A stretch of DNA of 64,000 nt from Saprospiraceae bacterium (GCA_029262995.1 JAJCYH010000011.1:1-64000), one strand, 5' to 3'; shown: positions 24,803-34,678, counted from the first letter of the stretch. Numbers and translations are program-made. The notes: generated from the letters alone by a model not told the origin.

Positions 24803-25861
24803 TTGAAAGATTCTAAGCAAATATTAATTGTTGGACAAGGCTTGGCAGGCACGATTCTGTCTTCTTATTGCTTTAAGAACGATATTCAGCATAAAGTACT
24901 TGATAATAATCATTTTGCTGCGGCTACTCATGCTGCCGCAGGATTAATTAATCCAATAACGGGAAGAGCATATGTTAAGTCTTGGATGATCGAAGATTTG
25001 ATTGCTGAAGCTAAATTGTGTTACAAATATCTAGAAAACTTGCTTTCAATAAAACTTCTGAATGAGTCAGTTATCTTGCGAAGTCTTAATACTTCTGAAC
25101 AAATTAATAAATGGAATGAATCAACAGGAAGGGAAGGTTATGATTCTTTTCTAGATGAAGACTTACAAGAGTTTGATTATAACTCAGTTCTAAATGCCTC
25201 GAATAGGTTTGGTGTGATCAAACAAGCTTTCCAAGTGGATGTGAATCAATTAATCAATGTTTACAAAGTTTTTTTACGTGAAAGACATATGCTCATTTCT
25301 GATCTTTTTAACTTTGATTTGCTTAATTCCGATGATGGTGGCTGGACATATGAAAATGAACATTATTCAAGAATAATATTTTGTGAAGGATTTCAGATTT
25401 GTAATAACAGATACTTTAAGAATCTCCCAATGCAACCTGCCAAAGGAGAGTCTTTGGAAATCGAAATAAAGAATTTCAGCACCCAGCAAATCTTGAGGGA
25501 TGAGATTTTCTTGGTTCCATTGCAATCGGGGCGATTCTGGTCCGGAGGTACTTATTTATGGCAATACGAAGACCATCTTCCAAGCGATTCCTGGAAAACA
25601 GAATGGAAATCTAAGCTACAGCATTTGATTAGAAGTGACTTTGAAATTCACCAGCATAGAGCTGGCATAAGACCTTGTGTAAAGGGAAGAAAACCATTGA
25701 TAGGAGAGCATAAAGTACAGAAGGGTTTATTTGTATTTAATGGATTGGGTACCAAGGGGACTTCTCTTTCTCCTTTTTGGGCAAAACATCTCATTGAAGA
25801 TCATTTGATCAATAAACAATCCATCAATCCATTGGTAAACATTGACAGATTCGAATATTAA
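24803..25861 (+). CDS. FAD-dependent oxidoreductase (DAO family)
   Basis: Protein of 352 residues with an N-terminal dinucleotide-binding fold: ILIVGQGLAGTILS, GxGxxG at 11-16. The family-like HAAAGLINPITGRAYVKSW follows, and near the C-terminus HRAGIRPCVKGRKPLIGEH and FVFNGLGTKGTSLSPF complete the FAD site. Members include D-amino-acid oxidases and TrmC/MnmC-type enzymes; the substrate here is unknown. The start is TTG at 24803, because the Gly-rich loop lies only 10 residues in and no ATG precedes it. One nt separates it from the MmcQ gene, so coupling is likely. Confidence 0.85.
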   Translation: MKDSKQILIVGQGLAGTILSSYCFKNDIQHKVLDNNHFAAATHAAAGLINPITGRAYVKSWMIEDLIAEAKLCYKYLENLLSIKLLNESVILRSLNTSEQINKWNESTGREGYDSFLDEDLQEFDYNSVLNASNRFGVIKQAFQVDVNQLINVYKVFLRERHMLISDLFNFDLLNSDDGGWTYENEHYSRIIFCEGFQICNNRYFKNLPMQPAKGESLEIEIKNFSTQQILRDEIFLVPLQSGRFWSGGTYLWQYEDHLPSDSWKTEWKSKLQHLIRSDFEIHQHRAGIRPCVKGRKPLIGEHKVQKGLFVFNGLGTKGTSLSPFWAKHLIEDHLINKQSINPLVNIDRFEY

Positions 25862-25911
25862 CATTTATTTATCTATTTAATTAGGATTTCATTCGTCTTA
25901 ATGGCGTTGTA

Positions 25912-28900
25912 ATGTTTAAGTTAAGGAATATGAACAATATTATTATAATGATATGCTTTCTTCTTTCTATAGGAAGCTTTGCCAAAAGTCCAAATGGTGA
26001 TTATAAAGCATTATGGTCTGAATTAAGCAAATTTGAAAGTGAAGGCTTATATAAATCGGCTTATGAAATAGCTGATAATATATACTCCAAAGCCAAAGAC
26101 GATGGAAGAGATGACCAATTGATAAAGGCTATTATTTTTAAAGCAAAATTGGCTAGAAAATTTGAGGACCAAGATCCTGCAAGTGTTATTTTAAAGTTTG
26201 AAAATGAGTTACATCAGTTAAATTCAGAATCTGGAAAATCAATATTTCATACAATGTTGGGAGAGCTTTATCATCGGTATGCTCTATCCAACTTACATCG
26301 CTTTTCAGGGAGAACGCCTGAAGTACAGGATAGCTTATTTTTGGCTTATGGCTCATTGCAGGCTATTCAGAACGCCTCTATCTCTCATTTTCAGAAATCT
26401 GTAGACATCATTACAGATAAAGGTCTTGATGATTTTCAATTGCTGTTTAATGATATAGATAGCACAGAACTATTGGATATTAAGGCGGAAAGTCTAGAGG
26501 AATTTATTTTGTATCGCTCTCTTCAACACTTTACAAGCAGTATTGCATTTGTGTCAATCCCAAAGGGTAGGTATGTTTTTAATAATGAAAATCTATTTGC
26601 TAGTGACGATATTTTTGTTTCAGTCGATGTCGGATTCAATACTAAGGAAGACTTTAGATTAATAGCTTTGGAATTATTCCAAAGACTGGCAAATAACAAG
26701 AAACTGAATATTGAAAAAAGGCGTGCTATAGCCTCAAAAAGAATTGATTTTGTTTACGGTCAATTTGAATCGTCTGCTAAAGATGAGTTATACCTTGATG
26801 CTCAAAAAAGAATTACCGAATTGAATGGAGATTCCAAAAGCATTGAGTTGGCTTTCATCAAACTTATTGATTACTATCTGAATAATGCAGAATCAAGGAG
26901 AGCTATAGAAAGGAAGGATAATTATTATATGGAAGCATTTCGTTGGATTCAGAAATATAAAGCCAGATTTAAAAATCCTATTCTAGGAAAAACGGTAGAT
27001 CAACAAAGGCAAAGATTAAATTCTTTTTCCTTGGATATTGAAATGGAAAAGGTCATTCCTTCAGGAATTGATTTTTTAGCTTTCGCAAAATATAGAAACG
27101 TCCCTAAATTGCATTTCAAGCTATACAAGTTAAATGAGAGTGAATACACCTCATTTTTATATGCTGGAAGGCAAGATGAAAAGTTGACAATTATTGATGG
27201 AAAAGAGGAATTTAGAATCTGGTCAATTGACCTTCCCGCCTATAGTGACTTTAATTCTCATTCACTTGAGTTTCCGGTTGAATCACTCGATTTTGGTTAC
27301 TATATTCTAGCCTCTTCCAGTAATAGCCTATTGAAAGTTGATGATTCTCAACCAATGATAATCAACGCATTTCAGGTTTCAAATCTAAGTTATTCAGTGG
27401 AAAATATTTTAAATGGCATAGTTGGTAGGGTACTGGACAGGAATACAGGTAAGACAATTGAAGGTGCTAAAATTGATGTATATGAGCATAAATACAATGC
27501 ACGTAATTATAAAAGTGAATGGCAAAAGATAGATGAATTAAGGGCTGACAATTTTGGAGTATTTAAATACAATAGCAACCAAAATAACTTTTCTTTTAAA
27601 ATATCAAAAGAAAATGATTATCTAGATCTTAGGGAGAGACATTATCAGTATTCTGTGGCTCAAAATAGAAGGTATATAAGTGCCCAATTATTTACAGACA
27701 GAAGTATATACCGTCCTGGACAAATAATACATTTTAAAGGACTTGTCTATTCTCAGGAACAGTCAGCTAGAATTCCTCGACTAGAAACTGGGACAGAATT
27801 AAAGCTTTTGTTTAGAGATGTAAACTATCAAATTGTTAATGAATACAATTTGACAAGTAATGAATATGGAAGTTTTGAAGGAAGATTTAAAATACCAAAT
27901 ACAGGATTGAATGGTTCATATACAATTGAAATCACTATTCCTGGAAACAGCTATCACCACAATGTTCAAGTAGAGGAATATCGTCGACCAAAAATTAAAG
28001 CAAAGTTTGATAAAATTACAAAGAGTTATATCCTAGGTGATACCATCACTATTACAGGCCTTGTAAACACTTATACTGGTTTGAACTTAGAAGGGGTATC
28101 TGTAGATTATAGGATTGTTAAAAGCGAATTTATTTATCCTTACTTTAACAGAGGGATATCTCCTTATTATAGTCAAGAGGAAATTATCGCCTATGGAAAT
28201 TCTATTTCGGATAAGGATGGAAAGTTTTCCTTTGATTTTCCTACAGAATTAAACTCAAACAGTTCAAGATCTTTTTATCAGATTGAATGTGAGATTACGG
28301 ATCTTACAGGTGAATCTTTGACGATAAATAAGGATATAAACCTTAGTGAGGAATATTTTTCGATTGATTTAAAGCTGCCTGAATTCTCTTTTGAAAAACA
28401 GTTGGATTCTGTAAAATTAAGTGGAAGTAACCTTGAAGGTGAATTGCTGGAATTGGATTATAACATATCTGTATTCGAAATCAAAGATGGAACAAAATTT
28501 AGCAGAGAGAAATACTGGGGAATGCCAGATCAATTTATTTTGAGTGTCCAAGAATATAGCAACAGATTTCCTTGGGATAAAAGAAGTAAGATAGAAGATT
28601 CTAATAATCTAAAACCAGGTAAGAAGTGCATGGAATTCCAAGTTAAGGGCAAATTGTTAAATATTTATAAATTCAATTCATTAAGGAGAGGTGCATATAA
28701 AATAGTAGTAGAGGCAAAAGATAATGCTGGTAATATAAAACAAGAGGAACGAACTCTATACATCTCCAATCTCAATAAGTTGGCACTAACCGAAAAGGCT
28801 CTATGGTTACCGACAGTTAGATCAAAGTACGAAGTTGGAGAAGATCTTAAAGTTGAATTAAACACTCCTTTTAAGAATGCGATAATTTATTATCAGATTT

Positions 28901-31869
28901 CGCATAACAATAAAATGATCAAAAGCGGAGAACTAGAAGGAAAGAACAAAAAACTACAATTCATAATAGAGGAAAAGCACCGTGGTGGTTTATACCTATC
29001 ATTTTATATGGTACATCATAATAGAGCGTACCAAGAACAATACACTGTTAATGTACCGTGGTCGAACCGAAATCTTGACATCTATGTTAAGAACTTTAGA
29101 GATAAGACGATGCCAGGGACGGATGAAGAAATTGAGTTGGTGGTTACTCAAAAGGGGCAAGCCTTAACCGATGTTGAGTTGACAGCAAGTATGTATGACG
29201 CTAGCTTAGATATTATCATACCCCATAGATGGCAGGACAAGTTTTTCCCAAACTATAATAACTCTTACCGACCATTGGTATTTGGTTATGGAAGATCTTT
29301 GAAATATAATTTTGGTCGAGGTGCCGGAATATCTTATGAAACTAACTACAGAGCTTATACACCAACGTTAAGGTGGTATGGATTTCAGCAGATTACTTTT
29401 GTGGGGTATAAAAGTATGATGGACGGCGGCACTGTAATGAAATCTGCTAGTCGTCTAAATAATGAAGCTGAGGGTAACCCTCAGCTTCAGAATTTTGAAG
29501 AAGTACCAGAAGAAGAAACAATTTTAGGTGACCAATCACAAAACCTAAATACTAAACAGTCCAATCTTAATATCGCTATAAGAGAAAACTTAAGTGAGTT
29601 GGTGCTTTTCTATCCCCAACTTAAACCCGATAAGGACGGGGCATTTAAAATTTCTTATAAAATGAATGATGCACTCACAAAATGGAAGTTAATGTTGTTT
29701 GCACATGATAAATCATTTAGTACAAGTTACTATGAAACATTTGTGACAACTTATAAGCCCATAATGGTGCAACCATTCTTGCCTCGATTTGTCATCCAAG
29801 GAGATCAGATTGTAATGACTGCAAGGATTACCAATACTACGGATAAACATCAGGTAGTTGATACCAGATTAACAGTTCAAGATTCAAAAACCAAAGAAAC
29901 CATAACTGATAAATTTCTATTACTAGGAACAAACGCAATTGAGCAAACTTTAGCAGGCGGAGAGAGTGTCGTTTTAAGCTGGACGCTTGATATTTTGGAA
30001 AGCCAGATTAATCCACTTGATATAACTATTACTTCAATAACGGATGAATTTTCTGATGGAGAAATCAGTAGGTTGCCAGTATTGAGCAAAAGGATTTTCC
30101 TAACAGAAAGTTTACCGCTATTTAGCAATTCCAATGAACAAAGAGAATTTTATTTCAAAGCGCTTGATAAACTGAATGAAGATAATAGTATAGAGAGTTT
30201 CCAGTATGTACTTAATTATCAATCTGATCCAAGTTGGATTATCTTAAAGTCTCTTCCATTTTTATTGAATGATAAACCAAAGGCTACTACTCAGATTTTT
30301 GATGCCTTATATGCGACGATAGTTGGGAGAGAAATTATAGGGAAATCTCCAAATCTTCGAGCTAAGTTAGAAGAATGGAGCCAGGAAGTTTCTAAGGATT
30401 TTGAATTGAATTCACTGTTGAATTCTGACAATATAGAGCAAACGCCTTGGTTAAGAGATGGTCTTGAAGAGAAGGAGAGAATGAAAAATTTGGTATTTCT
30501 CCTAGATGATAATCAAGTGGATTATCGTATTAATGAATGGATAAATCTGTTAAAAGAAAGACAATTGTCGAATGGAGGACTGTCGTGGATGTCTGGTGGT
30601 AGAGACAATTGGTATATAAGCCAATATGTATTGGAAGGAATTGCAAGGATGAAACTTATGGACTTGTCAGACCAAACGGTCTATAAAGATGACTTTGTAC
30701 GGAATCTAATCACGTATATTGATAAGGAATTTATTGATTACTACTCGAAGCATAAAATTGAAGACCAAGGAATTAACGCTATGGTTGCACATTATTTATT
30801 TGTTCGATCCTATTTTGATTTGTTTCCAAAGGGAGAGGAGTTACAGGTGGCGATAGACCATTATATGTCATCGTATAAAAACAATTGGCTTAAAGGGAAT
30901 ACATATCTGCAGTCTCTCTTGGGTATCATTTATGTAAAAAGTGGTGACATGTCGATAGCAAATGCTATTAAATCTTCCTTATTAGAACGCTTGATCAGGG
31001 ATGAGGAAGTCGGTTTTTATTTGAACGATCAAGCTGGATATTATTGGTATCAACTTGATGTAGAAAAGCAGTCTACTTTAATAGAATTCTTCAAACTTGT
31101 CCAAAGTGAAAAATCTACAATTGATGGATTAAAGCTTTGGCTATTAAAAAACAGACAGCTTAATTCGTGGAAAACGAGTAAAGCCACTGCAGCAGCAATT
31201 TATAGTTTTTATGATCTTGATAATCCTATTGGTAACAAGAAGGGAGAATTAATCATCCGATTGCCTAATGCGAATGAGTACATTGTGTTAAAGAATGACT
31301 CTCATGTTAAGAGAGTGTGGATCAGTAAAGACTCCATGGCTAAGATGAACATTATACAAGTCGATAACCAAACAACAAATTCCTCTTGGGGTTCTGTCAG
31401 TTGGCAATTTTTTCAGGATTTGGACGAAGTAGATTCCTTTAAAGAAGCAGGTCTCAAAATCAATAAAGAAATTTTCAAACTTGACTTTGATGATGCAGGG
31501 GAATCAATGAAGGTTTTAAAAGATACTAAACTAAAAAAAGGAGATAGACTGAGAGTGAAAATGGAAATATATGCTGACAGACCAATGGAGTTTATCCAAT
31601 TGAAGGATATGCGGGGCAGTGGAACGGAAGCATTAAATATAATTTCTAGACATCATTGGCAAGATGGTCTTTCATACTATGAAAACACGAAGGATGATGC
31701 AAGCTATTTCTTCATAGAATATTTGCCAAAAGGCAGATTTGTATTTGAATATGATATTGTAGTGAGTCACGCTGGAAATTTCTCTGGCGGAATTGCTAGT
31801 ATCAACAGTATGTATGCGCCTGAATTTATAAGTCATAGTAAAGCACAAAAATTGAAGGTTGAAAATTAA
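25912..31869 (+). CDS. alpha-2-macroglobulin family protein lacking the thioester cysteine
   Basis: Very large exported protein of 1985 residues with signal peptide (NIIIMICFLLSIGSFAKS). The N-terminal about 400 residues are helical. MG domains follow, including the diagnostic ISAQLFTDRSIYRPGQIIHFKG (MG2/bait-region side). LSELVLFYPQLKPDKDG and ALTKWKLMLFAHDKS belong to the A2M core, and GGLSWMSGGRDNWYISQYV lies in the terpenoid-like alpha/alpha toroid. The position of the thioester CxEQ motif is KATTQ (1457-1461): Cys replaced by Ala1458, Gln1461 kept. It should be periplasmic or surface-located, where bacterial A2Ms are thought to trap proteases. It has its own 50-base upstream gap; no pbpC partner is nearby. 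Confidence 0.9.
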   Translation: MFKLRNMNNIIIMICFLLSIGSFAKSPNGDYKALWSELSKFESEGLYKSAYEIADNIYSKAKDDGRDDQLIKAIIFKAKLARKFEDQDPASVILKFENELHQLNSESGKSIFHTMLGELYHRYALSNLHRFSGRTPEVQDSLFLAYGSLQAIQNASISHFQKSVDIITDKGLDDFQLLFNDIDSTELLDIKAESLEEFILYRSLQHFTSSIAFVSIPKGRYVFNNENLFASDDIFVSVDVGFNTKEDFRLIALELFQRLANNKKLNIEKRRAIASKRIDFVYGQFESSAKDELYLDAQKRITELNGDSKSIELAFIKLIDYYLNNAESRRAIERKDNYYMEAFRWIQKYKARFKNPILGKTVDQQRQRLNSFSLDIEMEKVIPSGIDFLAFAKYRNVPKLHFKLYKLNESEYTSFLYAGRQDEKLTIIDGKEEFRIWSIDLPAYSDFNSHSLEFPVESLDFGYYILASSSNSLLKVDDSQPMIINAFQVSNLSYSVENILNGIVGRVLDRNTGKTIEGAKIDVYEHKYNARNYKSEWQKIDELRADNFGVFKYNSNQNNFSFKISKENDYLDLRERHYQYSVAQNRRYISAQLFTDRSIYRPGQIIHFKGLVYSQEQSARIPRLETGTELKLLFRDVNYQIVNEYNLTSNEYGSFEGRFKIPNTGLNGSYTIEITIPGNSYHHNVQVEEYRRPKIKAKFDKITKSYILGDTITITGLVNTYTGLNLEGVSVDYRIVKSEFIYPYFNRGISPYYSQEEIIAYGNSISDKDGKFSFDFPTELNSNSSRSFYQIECEITDLTGESLTINKDINLSEEYFSIDLKLPEFSFEKQLDSVKLSGSNLEGELLELDYNISVFEIKDGTKFSREKYWGMPDQFILSVQEYSNRFPWDKRSKIEDSNNLKPGKKCMEFQVKGKLLNIYKFNSLRRGAYKIVVEAKDNAGNIKQEERTLYISNLNKLALTEKALWLPTVRSKYEVGEDLKVELNTPFKNAIIYYQISHNNKMIKSGELEGKNKKLQFIIEEKHRGGLYLSFYMVHHNRAYQEQYTVNVPWSNRNLDIYVKNFRDKTMPGTDEEIELVVTQKGQALTDVELTASMYDASLDIIIPHRWQDKFFPNYNNSYRPLVFGYGRSLKYNFGRGAGISYETNYRAYTPTLRWYGFQQITFVGYKSMMDGGTVMKSASRLNNEAEGNPQLQNFEEVPEEETILGDQSQNLNTKQSNLNIAIRENLSELVLFYPQLKPDKDGAFKISYKMNDALTKWKLMLFAHDKSFSTSYYETFVTTYKPIMVQPFLPRFVIQGDQIVMTARITNTTDKHQVVDTRLTVQDSKTKETITDKFLLLGTNAIEQTLAGGESVVLSWTLDILESQINPLDITITSITDEFSDGEISRLPVLSKRIFLTESLPLFSNSNEQREFYFKALDKLNEDNSIESFQYVLNYQSDPSWIILKSLPFLLNDKPKATTQIFDALYATIVGREIIGKSPNLRAKLEEWSQEVSKDFELNSLLNSDNIEQTPWLRDGLEEKERMKNLVFLLDDNQVDYRINEWINLLKERQLSNGGLSWMSGGRDNWYISQYVLEGIARMKLMDLSDQTVYKDDFVRNLITYIDKEFIDYYSKHKIEDQGINAMVAHYLFVRSYFDLFPKGEELQVAIDHYMSSYKNNWLKGNTYLQSLLGIIYVKSGDMSIANAIKSSLLERLIRDEEVGFYLNDQAGYYWYQLDVEKQSTLIEFFKLVQSEKSTIDGLKLWLLKNRQLNSWKTSKATAAAIYSFYDLDNPIGNKKGELIIRLPNANEYIVLKNDSHVKRVWISKDSMAKMNIIQVDNQTTNSSWGSVSWQFFQDLDEVDSFKEAGLKINKEIFKLDFDDAGESMKVLKDTKLKKGDRLRVKMEIYADRPMEFIQLKDMRGSGTEALNIISRHHWQDGLSYYENTKDDASYFFIEYLPKGRFVFEYDIVVSHAGNFSGGIASINSMYAPEFISHSKAQKLKVEN

Positions 31870-31894
31870 CCCTTATAAGACATTATAGAATTTA

Positions 31895-31921
31895 TTAACA
31901 ATTTGGTTTATCAGTTGTTAA
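31895..31921. repeat. small inverted repeat upstream of menA
   Basis: TTAACAA (31895-31901) and TTGTTAA (31915-31921) are perfect 7-base arms around a 13-nt loop, between the A2M gene and menA. No T-run follows. It could be a weak hairpin or operator, or chance in AT-rich sequence. Confidence 0.25.
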
Positions 31922-31951
31922 ATTAGCGTTTTAAGAAGCTAAACATTCAAA

Positions 31952-32848
31952 TTGAGTACAACAGCTAAGCATTGGATTTCTGCGATGAGGTTAAGAACCT
32001 TACCGCTTACACTTGCATGCATAGGCATGGGAAGTTTTTTAGCGGCTTCGGTAGATTTGTTTTCACCGGTAATTTTGTTCTGGAGTTTAGTAACAGCGGG
32101 GAGTCTTCAGATTTTATCAAATCTTGCAAATGATTATGGAGATTCCATACATGGCGCTGATCATGCCTTAAGAGAAGGACCTAAACGTGAAGTTCAGGAG
32201 GGACATATTTCACAAGGACAGATGAAATATGCAATGTACCTTATTTCCGTTATTAGTTTGATTTCTGGAATAAAACTACTAATGGCATCTCAGTTAAGTT
32301 TGCCAATGTTTTTCTTATTTTTTGGAATTGGTATATTATCAATTATAGCGGCACTTCTCTATACTATTGGAAAATTACCCTATGGTTATATCGGGTTAGG
32401 CGATTTATCTGTTTTTATCTTTTTTGGTTTATTAGGTGTGGTTGGCACTTTCTATTTACACACAGGATACTGGAATTCAGAAATTCTACTTCCCGCAAGT
32501 GCCTGTGGATTAATGGCAGTAGCTGTTCTAAATATCAATAATATTAGAGATATTAAATCCGATACTTTAGCTGGTAAAAGATCGATTCCAGTTAGGCTTG
32601 GACGTGAAGGAGCAGTTAAGTACCATATGATTATTTTGGTGCTGGCATTTTTGTGTGCACTTTTTTATATACTGTTAAATTATAAGGGTATACGGCAATT
32701 TGCTTTTCTAGTGATTATACCATTGATGATTAAAAATTACATTGCGGTCAAATCTAAAGCTGATTCTATGCAACTGGATCCTTATTTAAAGCAAATGGCA
32801 ATAACAACATTGTTGTTCGTTATAATCTATGGCTTTTCTATTCAATAG
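31952..32848 (+). CDS. menA: 1,4-dihydroxy-2-naphthoate polyprenyltransferase
   Basis: Attaches the polyprenyl tail in menaquinone synthesis, in the inner membrane. It is 298 residues with about eight membrane helices. Both aspartate motifs are intact: NDYGDSIHGAD at 60-70 and NNIRDIKSDTLAGKRS in the second half, followed by IPVRLGREGA. The start is TTG 31952; starting at the ATG 11 codons later would cut into WISAMRLRTLPLT, the conserved first segment of MenA. It follows the A2M gene by 82 bases. Menaquinone is the normal quinone of Bacteroidota, so the assignment fits. Confidence 0.93.
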   Translation: MSTTAKHWISAMRLRTLPLTLACIGMGSFLAASVDLFSPVILFWSLVTAGSLQILSNLANDYGDSIHGADHALREGPKREVQEGHISQGQMKYAMYLISVISLISGIKLLMASQLSLPMFFLFFGIGILSIIAALLYTIGKLPYGYIGLGDLSVFIFFGLLGVVGTFYLHTGYWNSEILLPASACGLMAVAVLNINNIRDIKSDTLAGKRSIPVRLGREGAVKYHMIILVLAFLCALFYILLNYKGIRQFAFLVIIPLMIKNYIAVKSKADSMQLDPYLKQMAITTLLFVIIYGFSIQ

Positions 32849-32864
32849 ATTCATTGGTATTTAA

Positions 32865-32885
32865 TTATCGACTTTTTATCGATAA
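32865..32885. repeat. inverted repeat between menA and the DUF697-SHOCT gene
   Basis: TTATCGA (32865-32871) and TCGATAA (32879-32885) are perfect arms around a 7-nt T-rich loop. No T-run follows on either strand, so a terminator is unlikely. It lies about 30 nt upstream of a perfect -7 element and could be an operator. Confidence 0.35.
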
Positions 32886-32913
32886 AGACTAAGATTTGAA
32901 ACTTGTTTGATTA

Positions 32914-32921
32914 TATATTTG
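32914..32921 (+). promoter_or_regulatory. -7 promoter element of the DUF697-SHOCT gene
   Basis: TATATTTG is a perfect TAnnTTTG element; TTTG at 32895-32898 may be the -33 box, although the 15-nt gap is short. The transcript would begin near 32928, which excludes the longer frame from 32907 and supports the ATG at 32949. Confidence 0.5.
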
Positions 32922-32948
32922 GTTACACTATTACAATCAAAAAGAATT

Positions 32949-33599
32949 ATGACAGAGACATCAACTGACCAGGCTAAAAGCAAGCATGCGAATTCTATAA
33001 TCAAGAATCATATGATATGGGCAATGGGAGCTGGATTCATACCAGTTCCAATTGCTGACTTTTTTGCTGTTACTGCAATAAATCTTGATATGATCAGGCA
33101 GTTAAGCAAAGTATATGAGATAAATTTTAAAGAAACCGAGGGCAAGGCTGTAATAACTGCATTAACAGGAACCAGTCTTGCAAGATTGGGTGCTCGAGCA
33201 GTTAAATTTATTCCAGGCATCGGCTCTGTTTTGGGGGGCGTTACGCTTGCCGTTCTTTCAGGTGCATCAACTTATGCATTAGGTGAGGTATTTAAAAAGC
33301 ATTTTGAAACAGGTGGAACATTTTTGGATTTTGATCCTGCTCGTTTGAAAAAATACTATGACGAGAAATTTGAAAAGGGTAAAAAAATGGCTCGTGAAAT
33401 GGAAAAGGATGTCAGAGAGAATTTCAAAAAAGCAGAAACCAAAGCGAAAGAGACAGAAGACAAAACAACAGCTACTGCTGAGACGAGTGCAGATGTTTTG
33501 CAACAGCTAAAAAGCCTTAATGAATTAAAGAAGGAAGGCGCAATTACTGAAGCAGAATATGAAGTGTTAAAAAGTAAATTGTTTGATGCAAAGCTTTAA
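32949..33599 (+). CDS. DUF697-type membrane protein with C-terminal SHOCT domain
   Basis: Protein of 216 residues. Residues about 15-115 match the DUF697/YcjF-like pattern: ANSIIKNHMIWAMGAGFIPV, DFFAVTAINLDMIRQLSKVY, and a Gly-rich pair of hydrophobic helices (FIPGIGSVLGGVTLAVLSGA). A highly charged coiled segment is at 130-180 (Lys/Glu/Ala-rich, Thr-rich end). Residues 183-212 are a SHOCT-like short C-terminal helix pair (LQQLKSLNELKKEGAIT, EAEYEVLKSKL), a small oligomerisation module common in bacterial membrane proteins. The start was moved to ATG 32949 on promoter grounds. The function is unknown; envelope stress is a guess from related families. Confidence 0.78.
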   Translation: MTETSTDQAKSKHANSIIKNHMIWAMGAGFIPVPIADFFAVTAINLDMIRQLSKVYEINFKETEGKAVITALTGTSLARLGARAVKFIPGIGSVLGGVTLAVLSGASTYALGEVFKKHFETGGTFLDFDPARLKKYYDEKFEKGKKMAREMEKDVRENFKKAETKAKETEDKTTATAETSADVLQQLKSLNELKKEGAITEAEYEVLKSKLFDAKL

Positions 33600-33638
33600 G
33601 CCATTAGAAAGGAAGGTTTTTTCTTTTGTGATTTATGA

Positions 33639-34640
33639 TCAAAAGGGTAATCTGGCTTCTGCAGTAACACCTTGATCACAAAAATCCTTGTCAAGATATT
33701 TGAAATAGGCTGTGATTCCTATCATTGCGGCATTATCTCTACAGAATTCAAAATCGGGAATGAAGGCATTCCAAGACCTTGCTTTAGCTTCTTCATTAAA
33801 TCTGTCCCTTAGCCCTGAATTAGCAGACACACCACCTGCTATGGCTATATTGATGATTTTGGTTTCTTCAGATGCTTTGATAAGTTTTCTTATTAGTGTT
33901 TCAATAATGGTGTCTTGAACAGACCTGCAAATGTTTACCAATTCATTCTCGATGAAGTTAGGATCTTCTTTTAATTTTTTTCTTAAGAAATAAAGGATTG
34001 ATGTTTTTAATCCAGAAAAACTAAAATCATAATTGTCCATGTCAGCAATAGGGAACTCATATTTTGCGATGCCTTGCTTTGCTAATTTGTCTATCTCTGG
34101 ACCTGCGGGGTAATCAAGGCCTAACATTTTTCCGGTTTTATCAAAGGCTTCTCCGGCTGCATCGTCAACAGTCTGACCTAAGATTTCCATTTCATTATAG
34201 GAATCAAGTTTGATTATTTGCGTATGACCTCCAGACACGGTAAGACATAGGAAGGGGTATTCAGGGTATGGCTTTTCAGCAAAATGTGCTAAGACATGTG
34301 CATGCATGTGATGCACTTCTATGAGAGGTATATTTAGGCTCAAGGCCAATGTTTTGGCAAATGTAACGCCAACGATCAAACTGCCTAAAAGCCCTGGTCC
34401 TCTTGTGAAAGCAACAGCGGAAAGATCAGAAACAGATATTCCAGCCTTTTTTAAGGCAGCATCTACTACAGGAACGATATGAATTTGATGTTCTCTTGAG
34501 GCTAATTCCGGAACTACACCACCATATTCGGCATGAGCAGTTTGTACAGAGACGATATTGCTCAAAACCCTTCCATCTTGAATAATGGAAGCAGACGTAT
34601 CGTCACAAGAAGATTCTATGGCTAAAATGAAAACTGACAC
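33639..34640 (-). CDS. tsaD: tRNA N6-threonylcarbamoyladenosine synthase subunit TsaD
   Basis: Transfers the threonylcarbamoyl group to A37 of ANN-decoding tRNAs, with TsaB and TsaE. I choose GTG 34640, giving VSVFILAIESSCDDTSAS, which lines up with the usual TsaD start; in-frame ATGs at 34658 and 34673 would add 6 or 11 residues, and the latter lies inside the -7 element. The ASKHA fold motifs are IESSCDDTSA, HHMHAHVLAHF (metal-binding His pair), LTVSGGHTQI and IAGGVSANSGLRDRF. About 333 residues, normal length. It is divergent from the pilin-like gene and convergent with the DUF697-SHOCT gene. Confidence 0.95.
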   Translation of the reverse strand: MSVFILAIESSCDDTSASIIQDGRVLSNIVSVQTAHAEYGGVVPELASREHQIHIVPVVDAALKKAGISVSDLSAVAFTRGPGLLGSLIVGVTFAKTLALSLNIPLIEVHHMHAHVLAHFAEKPYPEYPFLCLTVSGGHTQIIKLDSYNEMEILGQTVDDAAGEAFDKTGKMLGLDYPAGPEIDKLAKQGIAKYEFPIADMDNYDFSFSGLKTSILYFLRKKLKEDPNFIENELVNICRSVQDTIIETLIRKLIKASEETKIINIAIAGGVSANSGLRDRFNEEAKARSWNAFIPDFEFCRDNAAMIGITAYFKYLDKDFCDQGVTAEARLPF

Positions 34641-34670
34641 AAAAAGGCTTTTTAACATAAAAAAACAGCA

Positions 34671-34678
34671 CAAATCTA
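34671..34678 (-). promoter_or_regulatory. -7 promoter element of tsaD
   Basis: The minus strand reads TAGATTTG, a perfect TAnnTTTG element followed by TGC. The predicted transcript start is near 34664, so an ATG at 34673 cannot be used and the start is at 34658 or 34640. Confidence 0.5.

Noticed and set aside
32907-32948. Upstream start for the DUF697-SHOCT gene
   Set aside because: It lies upstream of the predicted transcript start set by the perfect -7 element at 32914-32921.
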